Assembly: GCF_905475345.1 (NCBI RefSeq)
Contig: NC_066603.1
Span: forward strand, 4,432,001 to 4,496,000
Direction of reading: 5' to 3'
Source: Vespula vulgaris
Taxonomy: Eukaryota > Arthropoda > Insecta > Hymenoptera > Vespidae
DNA: 64,000 nt
Shown: positions 1-10,760 of the stretch, piece by piece
Layout: each line of letters opens with the position of its first letter
How positions within the stretch are numbered: the stretch's first letter is position 1
Translations under genes and position numbers: made by a program
The notes under the pieces: generated by a model
What the model was told of the DNA's origin: nothing
What the model saw: only the letters and a program-made list of their open reading frames with translations
The model's database searches: none

Positions 1-240
1 ATTAAATCCTCTATCTAAAGCTGCCCAGCAGTACTTTGAACCGTTTGAAAAAGATATTACGTCTCATCCTTCCATCATTCGAATGAAACTTTGTAAAACA
101 GCGACATATTAATCTCGTCAAAGTTTGTAATCACTGCCGTTATAAATTTTCTCTTCTTCTTCTTCCTGCTTAATCTCGATCACATAACGAACACGATGTA
201 GACTTTACGAATAGCTTAAAAACAAAGACGATGTTTGAAA

Positions 241-834
241 AGGGGATGTCTTGCCTTTAAATCCAGCGTGTTGATTTATAGTATTAAGCAAAAAAAAAAA
301 ATTATACTGAAAAAGTTCAGGAAGCCGTTGATAATCTTCTCTATAATACAATACCGCTGACCGTTACCATACAATTTTGATGTCTGCTCTCCACGCATGA
401 GATATATAAATATGTATTTCTCTTTCTTTCCTTTTTCGATTCCATTCCTCGAGCCATTCCAAAGTGTCGTGTCATGTCGTCGTCGATAAACTGTAACAGA
501 GAATGTAACTTAGAATGGTAAAGTGTATTGTATTAGATGATAACACTCGACAAAATTAATTCCGATATTAAATGCTTGTAAAATTAAATATTTGAACAAT
601 TAATTCATTGGATCATGGTAAATGAATTGAATCATGTTTTCGATCATGTTTCGATTCCTCCAAACGATTTTTTTATAAATATGTTTGTTCGTAGGAAGGA
701 ACGATATTAGCTGATGTTTAATAATAATAATAAGAAATCAGATACTTCTCATGCTGACTCAGCTGCTCATGATATAATTTTTATTGCGACTCAAAGGAAA
801 TCGCAAAAACAATTATTTTTCGTATAAACAACAT
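241..834. other. AT-rich stretch with no recognised gene
   Basis: No convincing open frame or repeat was seen. There is a short poly-A near 290 and an AAT-rich microsatellite near 720. This piece is absent from the inverted partner near 19580. Confidence 0.5.
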
Positions 835-1272
835 TTCTGGCCGATGTTTCGGACAGATGGGAACTAAAAATATATATATTAACCTCCATAAGGTAGGTAG
901 TATAGTATAATTAATATAAGAGAATATTAACAAAAAAATTAATTTCTATTCAATTGATACTATTCCTTGGTAGAGAGCGATCAATAAAAATGAAGCAAAA
1001 GCGTTATTGCGGTGCACATTTATGCGATATGGATTATCTCGTATGGTGGTTGAAAGCAAAAAGAAATAATATATCGAATTCAAAGGGATTAGTCGAGAAA
1101 TTTATTTCCTCCTAACACGTATCTTATGCTGTCTTTTCGGCCTTTTCGACCGCGTGATAGGGTAGTTAGGGACTGTCTTGCGTAAAGCGTATTAAAACGA
1201 ATTACGTAAAGGAGAAAACGATAATATTACGACGGAAAAATAAATGTGACAAAAGATATTATATTTAAATCC

Positions 1273-1461
1273 ATGTCTCTAGTGCGCATTAAAGAGGAAT
1301 GTTTGTTAACTCCAGTAATAGAAAAAGAAAAGAAGATAGTATTACGAGAAAAAGTTTTCAGGCAATATTTCTTGCCATCGAGCGATACGACAGTAGATGA
1401 TGTATACCTCCTTAGGAACAAACCTTTTCGCGGATTTTACGAAGAGAAACATATAGTATGA
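1273..1461 (+). CDS. Unrecognised 62-residue open frame
   Basis: An open frame starts at ATG 1273 and ends with TGA at 1461. It encodes a charged 62-residue peptide ending in EEKHIV. The middle part (REKVFRQYFLPSSDTT) faintly recalls the R.F.R.Y.LP pattern of the small heat-shock (alpha-crystallin) domain. There is no following GVL signature and the peptide is far shorter than that family, so I do not assign it. The frame lies in a part of the left arm that the inverted copy lacks, so conservation cannot be tested here. It could be a short last exon, a decayed gene fragment or chance. Confidence 0.2.
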   Translation: MSLVRIKEECLLTPVIEKEKKIVLREKVFRQYFLPSSDTTVDDVYLLRNKPFRGFYEEKHIV

Positions 1462-1853
1462 AAATTACAATATCATTTATATCAAATAGTATTATAATTA
1501 TACTATTCTCGAGTATAACTTTAATTACAAAAAAGAAACATTATGGTTGTTTATCGCACACGGTTTTATAATGGATCGCGCAATCAATGAGACTAACTGT
1601 AATTCTTGACAAACTTTGATCAACAAGATATTTTTCGAATCTTTGAAAAGGATTTATATTTTTTACAAACAATCGTGTTAAAACATGATGTTTTTCTCGA
1701 GATTTTATTTATGCCAAATAAAACGCTTTTTCAAAATTTATATAGATTTTTCATAAATTTTTTTGATGACAAATGTATATAAAGTATATACATTTATTGA
1801 TTATTTTTAATCACAATCTAATACTAAAAATGAATTAAAAAACTTAACGTAGA

Positions 1854-2162
1854 ATGAAAAGAGGAAATAATCAGTACGATAGAGAAACAGGGAATGTCTC
1901 TACATTTTCGTTTATAGATCGATATGAAGAAGTAGAAACAATGGTAGTTCCATTAAAAGAGAGCGAACAAGAAGTTGCATTTGAGAACCTCGACAGTCTC
2001 ACACACGTTCAGAAGTTTTATTATGGTCAATGTACATTCATAATCCAACGAACAGAATTTATTGAAAAATTATTGATTGAGAAATCGTTGAGGACAAGCT
2101 TTGGTATGAAGCGCATTTATATTTTGATACGTTCAAAAAAAGGTTCTTTTTTCCGAATTTAA
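1854..2162 (+). pseudogene. Decayed exon or gene fragment, paralogue of 19092-19358
   Basis: This is a 102-residue open frame beginning MKRGNNQYDRETGNVSTF. Its partner on the minus strand at 19092-19358 reads RKKRGNNEYDRETENVSTF and shares MVVPLKE, QEVA, QKF, RTEFI and KLLIEKSLR. The DNA is roughly 80 percent identical, and the two length differences inside the shared frame are 6 and 3 bases, both in frame. That favours past coding use. Beyond KSLR this copy is frameshifted: the partner continues with WYEPQLTFDTFKKR, and the equivalent WYEAHLYFDTFKKR here is in another frame. The family is not recognised. There are no membrane segments or signal peptide. It may be an internal exon, since the partner has no ATG. 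Confidence 0.4.
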
Positions 2163-3392
2163 TTGAAACATTAAAATTTAGAGAATTTTTCATTAAGCAC
2201 CATAAAACGCCTCTAATTGAATATGCCCTATCCGAAATTGTTATAATGGAATCTGTGCAACGCAAAATTTGATGCCACCCTTAAGCTACGGTACATTGCC
2301 GAATTTTTTGAATTATTAAGATTGAACAAATTTTCTACTAAGCTCACTAAATCGCCTCTAATTGAACCGAACATGTACGAAACTTTTATACTATATTCTA
2401 TACGCCGTAAAATCAATGAAACCACTCTTGAACCTTAGTACTTTACAGAATTTAATTAAAATATTAAAGTATATAAATTTTTTTATTAAGTACCCTAAAT
2501 CGTTTCTAATTGACCCAGCCCTGTCCGAAACTTTCACAAGAGATTCTGTTTAGCGTAATGTTAACAAAAACATCCTTAAACCACAGAACTTTGCCCAATT
2601 TTTAGAAATAATAAAATTTAAAGATTTTCTTATAAGGACTTCTAAATCGCCCCTATTAAGCCGGCCCTGTCTGAAACTTTTATAATAGATTCTCTGCACC
2701 GTAATGTTAATAAAGGCACCATTAAACTCTGTAACATTGCCGAACTTTTTATAATAATATAATATAAATAAGTTTTTATTAAGCACCCTAAATTGCTCCT
2801 AATTGCGACGGCTCTATCTAAAACTTTTATAATAGATTTTGTTAACCGTAAAATTAATAAAGACATCCTTAAATCCCGTAGCTTCATCGAATTTTTTATT
2901 AACCACCCTAAATTGCTCCTAATTGTGCCAGCTTGGCTGAAACTTTTATAACAGATTTTGTACACAGTAATATTAATAAAGAAAACTTAAATTACAAACT
3001 AGAAAAGTTAAATTACAAACTATTTCGAAATATTAAAATCAAAAAAATTTTTTATTAAACTATTTAATTCGTCCCTATCCGAAACTTTTATAATAAATCC
3101 TGTGTACCGTACAATTTATAAAGACATCCTTAAACTTTACTTAATATTTTGAAATATTAAAATATTAAATATTTTTTATTAAGCACCCTACATCGCCTCT
3201 AATTGAGTCAGCCCTATCCGAAACTGGCATAATTGATTCTGTTCACCGTAAAAGTAATGAAGACACACTTAGACCCCGGAACTTTGCCGAATTTTTTGGA
3301 ATATTAAAATTTAAAAAATTTTGTATTAATCACCCTAAATCGCTCTTAATTGTATTGACCCAGTATGAAACTTACAATATTTTCTGTACACC
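2163..3392. repeat. Degenerate ~146-bp tandem satellite, left part
   Basis: About nine monomers lie head to tail. Each carries TATTAAGCACCCTAAATCGC, then CTAATTGAGCC, then CGAAACTTTTATAATAGATT, then CACCGTAA, AATAAAGACA and a terminal AATATTAAAATTTA. The TTAAGCACC landmark recurs near 2204, 2339, 2487, 2634, 2778, 2897, 3050, 3178 and 3326. That is typically 144-148 bp with a few shorter steps. Monomers are clearly diverged from each other, so the array is old and not being homogenised. Short open frames on the minus strand here are repeat translations, not genes. Confidence 0.85.
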
Positions 3393-3396
3393 TTAA

Positions 3397-3440
3397 CACT
3401 AAGCGTATCAAGCCCAGTCATTTGATTGATACATGATTTA
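3397..3440. repeat. Left terminal and subterminal inverted repeat of the piggyBac relic
   Basis: The terminal repeat starts CACTAAGCGT directly after TTAA. The subterminal block CCCAGTCATTTGATTG follows about 16 bases later. The mirror-image parts lie at about 4847-4904. Confidence 0.75.
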
Positions 3441-4001
3441 ATCTTGAATTTATACATATATATTATTTTTTTCGATTATCATTAACTATTTCTAAAGTTT
3501 TAGATTCTCTTGTTAATCAATTTCTCACCTTTGGTTTTTTTTTTGTATTTTCTGAGAAAATTTTGTCACCTGCTAATTTTACCATAGCCGGTTATTTGAG
3601 CGGTATACAAATTTTTTATCATTTTCTAAATTTTTCTACTTGGGATCTTATCTTTGGACTTAAGTATAATTATAGATAGTCTAGTAAAATATAATTATAG
3701 ATAGTCTAAGATATAATTATAAATAGTTTAAATATAACTATAGATAGTTGCATATATATTAACATAATTTTGCTCTAATTTTACGTGTAATGAACAGACT
3801 TATTGAGAATTATCAAAATAATTATAAGCCCGATATGAATTTGCCTGTTGATGAGCAATTATTCTCTACAAAAATTTATCTTACTTTTGTAGAGAACTTA
3901 CACACTACATAGTATATATAAATAAGCCTAATAAATTTGGCATCAAGTTTTGATTAACATCGGACGCCAACAGTAAATATATTCTAAAAAGTTTTCCCTA
4001 T

Positions 4002-4635
4002 TTGGGAAAAGAAGAATCCCGACCGTCGTCAATACCACTCGGTGAATATATTGTCATCAAAATGGTTGAACTGTTTATTGGGTGTTGGAGAAATATTATG
4101 ATTGACAACTTTTTCACGAGTGCATCACTGGAGAGAAAATTAATGGCAAAACGAATAATTTTATTTGGGACTATTCGGAGTTATAGAAGAGAATTGTTCC
4201 AGCTAGCAAAATCAGCAAAAGACGAATTGGAACGTTTCTCAATAGTACTTTACAAAACAAATAATTGTACTCTAATACTATAAATCCAAGCCACCCAAAG
4301 AAGTTACAATACTAAATTCAAAGCATATAAGAATAAAAATCAATATCGACAGAAAGCGAATACTTGAAACAAATGCATATTATAACAAAACCAAATTCGG
4401 TATCGATGTCAACGATCAAATGACAAGAAAATACAGTGTCACGTATTTCTCCAAGAAGAAAAAGAAAACTTACGAGAAGTATCAAGTGGCCAAGGTAATA
4501 TTTCGTATTCGTGAAAAACATGCCAGATATAATTGTGCAAAGAAAATAACAACTAAATCTTGTAAAATTAGTAAAAAACATGTTTGCGGTAAATGTATGA
4601 AGAAGAATCTTACCATTTGCAAAAAATACCACTAA
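4002..4635 (+). pseudogene. piggyBac transposase remnant, frameshifted and internally deleted
   Basis: The first open part (4002-4283) includes PLGEYIVIKMVELFIGC, RNIMIDNFFTS and LFGTIRSYRRELF. These match the piggyBac transposase core, with the Asp of DNFFTS in the position of a catalytic Asp of the DDD triad. After a frame change near 4262-4290 the match continues with YYNKTKFGIDVNDQM (the usual GVDxxDQM motif) and RKYSV. It ends in a Cys/His-rich C-terminus (HVCGKCMKK ... CKKYH) like the piggyBac zinc-binding domain. The stretch normally between RKYSV and this domain is largely missing, and the N-terminal part before about 4002 is absent or unreadable. Several hundred residues are lost relative to the roughly 600 usual. 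This is a fossil, not a working enzyme. Confidence 0.85.
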
Positions 4636-4846
4636 ATAAATTAAAATCATCATTCATTTATTTCTAAGTAAAGTAAACACTGCCACTATGATCTCCTGTT
4701 TGTGTTATGTATAATATATATGAAAAAGAAAATATATGAGTGGTTATTTTATTATTATTTAAAAGTTACGTTGTAAACATTACTTCTTAGAATAAATTGA
4801 CAATTCCAGCCGAAAAAACAACATTTATTACGTAAAATTTGTACAC

Positions 4847-4904
4847 CGGTCAAATGACCGGGTTTTGTAAGATTAGGTATAGAGAAACGCAGGAACGTTT
4901 AGTG
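4847..4904. repeat. Right terminal and subterminal inverted repeat of the piggyBac relic
   Basis: GGTCAAATGACCGGG near 4857 is followed by the end ACGTTTAGTG at 4904, directly before TTAA. Both parts are inverted matches to 3397-3440. Confidence 0.75.
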
Positions 4905-4908
4905 TTAA

Positions 4909-7531
4909 AATTAATAAAGACACCCTTAAACTTTTTTATTTCACCGTTTTTATGAAATTTTTTAATTTAAATTATTTTTTATTAATAACCCTAAATCGCA
5001 CCTAATTGAGTCGGTCATGTCCGAAACTTTTATAATAGATTTTGTGCACTACAGATTTAATAAAGATATCCTTGAACCACGGAACTTTGTTGAAGTTATT
5101 GAAATATTAAAATTTAAAGAATTTTTATTAAGCACAGTAAATCGACACTAATTAAGCCGGTCCTGTTCGAAATTTTTATAATAGTTTCTGTACACCGTAG
5201 ACTTAACAACCTTAAATTCCGAAACTTTGCTAGACTTTTTCAAATATTAAAATATAAAAAATTTTTTATAAAATACCCTAAATCGCCCCTAATTGAGGCA
5301 GTGCTTTACGAAACTTTCATAATATATTCTGTTCACCGCAGACTTTATTAAGTCAGAACTTAAAACCCAGAACTTTACAGAAATATCTGATACATTAAAA
5401 TTTAAAGAATTCTTTATTAAGCATCCTAAATCGCCTCTGATTGATCTGGCCCTGTCTGAAACTTTTATAATGGATTCTATGCACCGCAGACATCATGATG
5501 ATACTCTTACAACACAGAAATTAATGAACTTTTTGAAATATTAAAATTTAAAGAATTTCTTATTAAGCACCCTAAATTTCATTCCATTGAGCCGGCCCTG
5601 CCGAAATTTTTATGATAGATTCTGCTCACTGTAAGCTTTATATATCTTCCCTTAGGGCCCAGTTCTTTTCCGTGGATATTAAGATATTGAATATTACAGA
5701 TTTTATAATTAAGCACCTTAAATCACCCCTTTTGAGTCGGTTCTGCCAAACCTTTTTTGACATATTGCGCGCACCGTAAGCTGTATTAAACCACACTTAG
5801 ACCACGATTCTTTGGCATAGTTTAGAATATATTAATATTTTTAATATTTTCATTAATCACCTAAAATCATCCCCAATTAAGCTGGCCCTGCGTAAACGTT
5901 TTTGACAGATTGTGACGATCATAAGTTTTATAAAACCTTCCTTAGGCCACTATTCATTGCCCTATTTTAGGAGATTTAAAATTATTAATATTTTTTATTA
6001 AGCATCCTAAATCGACCTCTATTAAGGTGGATCTGCTTAATCTTTTTGAACAGATTGACTACACATAAGCTTTATAAAAACAGATTTAGGTCCCGGTTCC
6101 TTGACGTAGTTTAGGAGATTTAAAATATTTAAGATTTTCTTTCAAGAATAAATCGCCCCCTATTGTGCCAGCTATCCCACATCTTTTTTGGCAATCTGTG
6201 CACACCGTAAGCTTTACAAAACTACCCTTAGACCACGATACTTTGCAATGGTTTAAGTGATATTAAAATTTCAATAATTCTTTATAAACACCCTAAAGCG
6301 TTGCCTATTAACTAGGCACAGCCTAAATTTTTTTGACATATTGCGCGCATCATAGTCTTTTTAAAACTATGCTTAGGCTGCGATTCTTTTTCATAATTTA
6401 GGAAATATTAAATTTTAAAAAATTTCTATTAAGCATTATAAATTGGTTCATATTAAGCTGGCCCTGCCCATACTTTTTTGACATATTGCGTGCACCGTTA
6501 GCTTTATAAAACCACACTTAGGTCCCGGTTCTTTCTCTAGTTTAGGAGATAATAAAATATAAAATATTTTCTAGTAATCACTCTAAATCGCTCTGAACTG
6601 AATCAGCCCTGTTCAAACTTTTTTTACAGATTGAGCCCACCGTAAGCTTTATAAAACCACACTTAGGCCAAGCATCTTTTTTATACTTTAGGATTTATTA
6701 AAATTTTCAAAATTTTCCTTTAAGTACTTAAAATAGCAACCTATTGAGCTAGGCCTGCCTAATCTTTCTTAGCAGTCTGCGCGCACCATAAGCTTTATAA
6801 ATCTACCTTTAGACTTTTGTTCTTTGCCGCAGTATTGGAGATATTAAAATTTTAATTATTTTCTATAAAGCATTATAAATCACCCCATATTGAACCAGTC
6901 CAGCCCAAATTATTTTGACACATTGCTCTCACCATAAACTTTACAAATCTATCCTTAGGCCCCGTTTCTTTGCCATAGTTTAGGATACATTAAAATTTTT
7001 GAAATATATCATTAAAAACCTAAAATAGAAACCTATTGAGTCGACGCTGCCCATTTTTTTTTTGTTGACAGATTGCACGCACCGTAAGCTTTATAAAACC
7101 GCCCTAAGGACCCGGTTCTTTCCTTTAATTTAGGTGATATTAAAATTTTTATAATTTAATATAAAAATCTCTAAATTAACCCCAGTTGAGCCGGTCCTTC
7201 CCAAACTTTTTTGACGAATTGCGCGAACCGTCATATTTATAAAAGTATCCTTTTTATTCATAGTTAAGGAGATATAAAATATTTAATATTTTCTATTAAG
7301 TACCCAAAATTGCCCGATATTGTGCTGGCCGTGCCATAAATGTTTTGATAGATTGCACGCATCGTAAGTTTTATACAATTACCGTTGGGCCGCAGTTATG
7401 AGCCATAGTTTAGGGGATATTTAAATTTATTATATTTTACTGTACAGAACACTAAAATACCCCGAGTGAACTGGTCCTGGTCAAATTTTTTTGACAGATT
7501 GCGCGTACTGTAAGTTTTATATAACCACCAT
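4909..7531. repeat. Degenerate ~146-bp tandem satellite, right part
   Basis: The array resumes in register after the piggyBac relic. Landmarks fall near 4980, 5127, 5272, 5418, 5562, 5710, 5852, 6000, 6150, 6290, 6430, 6575, 6720, 6870, 7010, 7165, 7295 and 7445, about 18 monomers. From about 5700 onward the monomers form a second subtype. It has TTTTTTGACAGATTGCGCGC, ACCGTAAGCTTTATAAAAC and GGTTCTTTGCCATAGTTTAG where the left subtype has TTTATAATAGATTCTGT and AATAAAGACA. The array stops sharply at 7531, where block F1 begins. No gene was seen. Confidence 0.85.
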
Positions 7532-7897
7532 TTTCTCAAAAAGCACTTACGTCATACTTCCACCAACATATACATCCAATTATATATCTAAATTATTCCT
7601 TAAGACAATGGTAAATATTTGGATGGTATGATATTCCATGAAATAACCAACATTCCCTTCTAAATACAACCTTTTAAATTCTATATTCTATGCAATGTCG
7701 ATGTTCTCTGCGCGAAGGATGAATACATATCAAAAAAAAGAAAAAGAATTCCCTCCCCGAAAAGAAGATAAACGAAGTCCGATTCTTAAATGGTAAAAGG
7801 ATCAAAGGAATACGTATATGGGGAATGGCCGCTAGGGAGAATCAAAGAGAGAAAAGATAATCCAACGATGTTGAAAACAGACAAAACTTTCTCCCCG

Positions 7898-8237
7898 TTA
7901 GCTGTATCGATCGAAACTTGCTCGCAACGTCCTGCTGAGATTACCGGGGATGATGAGCGTTAGGATGTCAATAACAGCAAGGGGAACTGAACGGCGCATG
8001 CTCGACTGCGTTGCATTTGGGTTGCGTCTGGGTGTCGAGGGTAGAAGCTTCTCGACGAGAATTGGACCAGCAAGGGTTATTACGAATCGAGACACCAATG
8101 TGACAAGTGCTAACAAGTTCCAAAAGTGGAAAGATCTAGAAGGAACATCTAAAAGGAAAGATGGGTTTATAAACGGAACTACGAAGCTGAGAAATATTAA
8201 AAAATTTGAAATTCACTTGTCGTTGAGAATCGCCTGA
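7898..8237. other. GC-richer island, open in both directions, duplicated at about 21210-21570
   Basis: A + frame at 7950-8237 (95 residues, with GRSFSTRIGPARVITNRDTN) and a - frame at 7898-8116 (with LALVTLVSRFVITLAG) overlap. The F2 copy keeps both readings largely open: + keeps GRSFSTRI.PARVITNRDTN but gains a stop, while - is longer (see 20991-21578). The island is clearly less AT-rich than its surroundings. It could be a decayed exon or retrocopy. I recognise no family on either strand, and open frames are expected by chance in such an island. Confidence 0.3.
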
Positions 8238-8805
8238 TGTTCTACTTTTCATGGTCTTGGTAAGATAAATCATATTTGAAATATTATACCAACGTTTAAT
8301 ACCCAACGCAACGATTTATTTTCATAAACTCTTAAATTCTTTATAAGTCATGCTATAGAGAATTGCATAATTCTATATACGTATCCGTGAGTTATATCAG
8401 AGACGTTACGTTATACACCATTTTATATTTTATGTCCGATAGTACGATGTACCGTATTATAACGTACTATAAAAGACCGCATAGTTCTTTATTAATACTT
8501 TATATTATATTTTTACATTTTATATTATATTTCACATCTAATTCGCCTTTGACCTATTATCGTATAATGTGAAATAGAGATGAAAATATAATTAGAATTA
8601 TTTGAGTTAGGATGTTTCTGTTTAGACATTTATATGTCATATTAGAATTGCCGTATATAGAGCTAACTGTTGCGTAGCTATTTCTTGCTAAGTGATCACT
8701 GCTGAAACTAACCGTTAACGAGTCCACGTTACTAGTTAATTTTCTGGTTTGACAGTAACTGAAGCGTTTCTTTGGCGGTTCGTTATTCAATTGGAACAGA
8801 GATAC

Positions 8806-8937
8806 ATGATTCAATTCGTTGACGAAGAGAACAGAGAAACGAAAAATAGAAGAAAAATAGAAAAGTTTCTTAACGCTCTCAACGAATCGTTTGGATCTCT
8901 GATTAAACTTTCTAGTTTTGATGATTTCAATTATTAA
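8806..8937 (+). CDS. Small open frame (43 residues), identical in both duplicates
   Basis: It runs from ATG 8806 to TAA 8937. The peptide is hydrophilic and probably helical, starting MIQFVDEENRETKNRRKIEK and ending SSFDDFNY. The frame is open further upstream to about 8749, but there the two copies diverge (MTVTEAFLW versus MTLVESFLC in equivalent positions), so this could be the 3' end of a larger exon. No known domain is recognised. The DNA, including the stop and about 70 bases after it, is identical to 22081-22212. An antisense frame over the same bases is also open, so coding status is unproven. Confidence 0.3.
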   Translation: MIQFVDEENRETKNRRKIEKFLNALNESFGSLIKLSSFDDFNY

Positions 8938-8947
8938 ACGGTAAAGT

Positions 8948-8974
8948 TTGCACGATACGAAAAAGTTCGTGCAA
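8948..8974 (+). other. Stem-loop just after the small frame
   Basis: TTGCACGA (8948-8955) pairs perfectly with TCGTGCAA (8967-8974) around an 11-base loop. It starts 10 bases after the stop at 8937. The same hairpin is in the F2 copy at 22223-22249. It could be a 3' UTR structure if the frame is transcribed. Confidence 0.35.
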
Positions 8975-9010
8975 TTTTGAAGAAGTTTCAAGGAGATTCT
9001 GACATTTTTT

Positions 9011-10526
9011 CTATATGAAGTTAAGATAAAATTCTGAAAGTTGACTAAAATTTTTCCATAAATAATTGGAAGATTTAGAAAGTATACCGAAAGGTTGATC
9101 GAACATTTCGAAAGATTTTGAAGTATTTTTAATAAAGATAAAACACCAAAGTGATCGATATCTTTTAACAGAATTTTTTTTAATATGCTCTGTCAACGAT
9201 TAGATCGTTTAATTGGAATAATTACTAACTATTCGGAAGGAGTAATTTAAAAGTGTTCGACCATTTTAATATGTCCTATTAATATTATCCTTTAAGTGAC
9301 GCCCCTTACGTCGAAATACGATTCATAAGAAGCTTATTATTTATTATTTATTATTTATTCACAGGAAAATTAATGAGCCAGATCGATCGAAATAATAACA
9401 TCGATATTCATATGTATATGCAAATTCATACCTATTTATAATTTTTCTTCCTAGACGACTGTGTTAACGGTGTCTCGGAACGACACGATCGTGCCGATGG
9501 GAGAAACTATTAAAAGTTTTCATAACAATTAAAACACGGAATTAACACGGAGTAAAAACCTAACATGAAGTAAAATTATCTGATGGAGCACTAAAAATAT
9601 CTTTCCTCGACTACCGTGAGCGTCCTTGATTGATCCACATGGTAAAGAATAATATTGTTTTATTTTCAATGAAAGCAATTTTCAAGAAAAGAAATGTAAG
9701 AAGTTAATATTTCGTTAAATGTCTTGGGCGTAACGCGATGACCGCGATGCTCACATTGTTTAAACACATATGTAATATAAGCAAGAACAAGCATGGATTC
9801 CTGGCAATACCGTAAGTAATTTTCAATTTTTTCCTTTGGCAACAACGAGTAATAATGATAGCGATGAAATTAAAAATTATGCTATAAATTTTTCATCATA
9901 TTATATTACAATATTATAATTTCATTGTTGCGGAAGCAATGACTATATCTATTGGTTTTTTGCAAATCCATCCCATATTCAGGTTATATCACGTTGCACA
10001 AAATCAGAAAACCGTAACACTTTTGAACTTAATGATATATACATCACGGTCCTCTTAAGGAAATTTAGTAAAATTTTTGCAATTAATTAGAGTAGTTACA
10101 AAAATAAATTTCATTCGATCAATCGTGATATAATATTATGTGCTAAAATTTATCTTCAATACCATTCTGTAAAATTATTATTAAATGATAACTTGTTTAA
10201 TTACAATTATTAATAGAACGAGAGAGAATTATTTTCGCTAGCCTGTCCGAAGATTACTACATTTTATTTACAATCAGCTCAAAGACAAACTTATACAATA
10301 TTTTTCCTTAGACATACGAACATCAATGTAATTTTGTTTATTCTTTTCAGACGACACCAGGATTGAATACAAATGAATATGCAATTATATCTAAAATAAC
10401 TTCGAAATCATTATGTTTTATCGTGTAACAAGGCGAATGTGTCTATATAAGTGAATTTGTATATGTATCTTTATCTTGTATTTCTATTTATCTCTATACT
10501 CGTGGATGTGTGAATCAGATTAATTA

Positions 10527-10529
<3 letters not shown>
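9011..10529. other. AT-rich part of F1 without a recognised gene
   Basis: It is colinear with about 22286-23752. A short TTATTTA microsatellite lies near 9335 in both copies. No frame is conserved between the copies in a way that suggests coding. Confidence 0.5.
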
Positions 10530-10576
<47 letters not shown>

Positions 10577-10637
10577 TTAATGATTACGAATGTTTAAACG
10601 AAAAGTCTCTCTATATATAGGATGTATATAGGGTTAG
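10527..10637. repeat. TA microsatellite inside a TTAACCCTA...TAGGGTTA inverted pair
   Basis: TTAACCCTATA near 10525 is followed by an (AT) run to about 10573. About 60 bases later TATATAGGGTTA is the inverted counterpart. In the F2 copy (23753-23889) both ends are a perfect TTAA and the internal repeat is (AC)n instead of (TA)n. This may be a very short TTAA-type element that carries a microsatellite. Confidence 0.35.
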
Positions 10638-10760
10638 TAGATATATATATGTATATTATATGTATGTATGTGTGTATGTATGTACGTATTAATATTGATG
10701 TATAACTATAAGGTGCCTGTATCCATCTGTACACACGTAAATATCTAGAACAAATTATAA

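Larger units (their letters stand above)
1..2162 (+). repeat. Left arm of an old inverted duplication (partner about 18985-19830)
   Basis: The + strand here matches the reverse complement of about 18985-19830 in separate colinear pieces. Positions 1-240 pair with about 19580-19830, about 835-985 with about 19440-19570, and about 1740-2150 with about 19000-19420. Shared landmarks include CCGATGTTT, the ACAAAAAAATTAATTTCT stretch near 930, and AATCACAATCT near 1810. The parts 241-834 and about 986-1739 have no partner in the window, so either the left copy gained them or the right copy lost them. Divergence is high, roughly one difference in five bases by eye. No terminal repeats of a known element mark the ends. 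Confidence 0.75.
3393..4908 (+). mobile_element. piggyBac-type transposon relic with TTAA target duplications
   Basis: The element occupies 3397-4904 (1508 bp) between TTAA at 3393-3396 and TTAA at 4905-4908. The left end reads CACTAAGCGT and the right end, reverse-complemented, CACTAAACGT. Subterminal inverted repeats CCCAGTCATTTGA (about 3413) and CCCGGTCATTTGA (reverse strand, about 4864) strengthen the pairing. It is inserted exactly inside a satellite monomer, whose CACC...AATTAATAAAG order is restored if the element is removed. It contains a broken transposase (4002-4635). Complete piggyBac elements are usually about 2.4 kb or more, so this is an internally deleted, non-autonomous copy. 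Confidence 0.9.
8787..9010 (+). repeat. 224-bp block identical to 22062-22285
   Basis: Base-by-base reading gives no difference and no gap between 8787-9010 and 22062-22285 (constant offset 13275). The identity starts at TCAATTGGAACAG and ends at the T-run after CTGACA, where copy 2 has one more T. The 150 bases upstream differ by roughly 15 percent and the bases downstream by roughly 6 percent. The block contains a 43-codon ATG frame and a stem-loop. Recent gene conversion or selection could explain it. Confidence 0.9.

Noticed and set aside
2550..2965. Minus-strand frames of 78-107 codons in the satellite
   Set aside because: The internal repetition of the peptide matches the ~146-bp monomer. 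The frames are broken in the other monomers.
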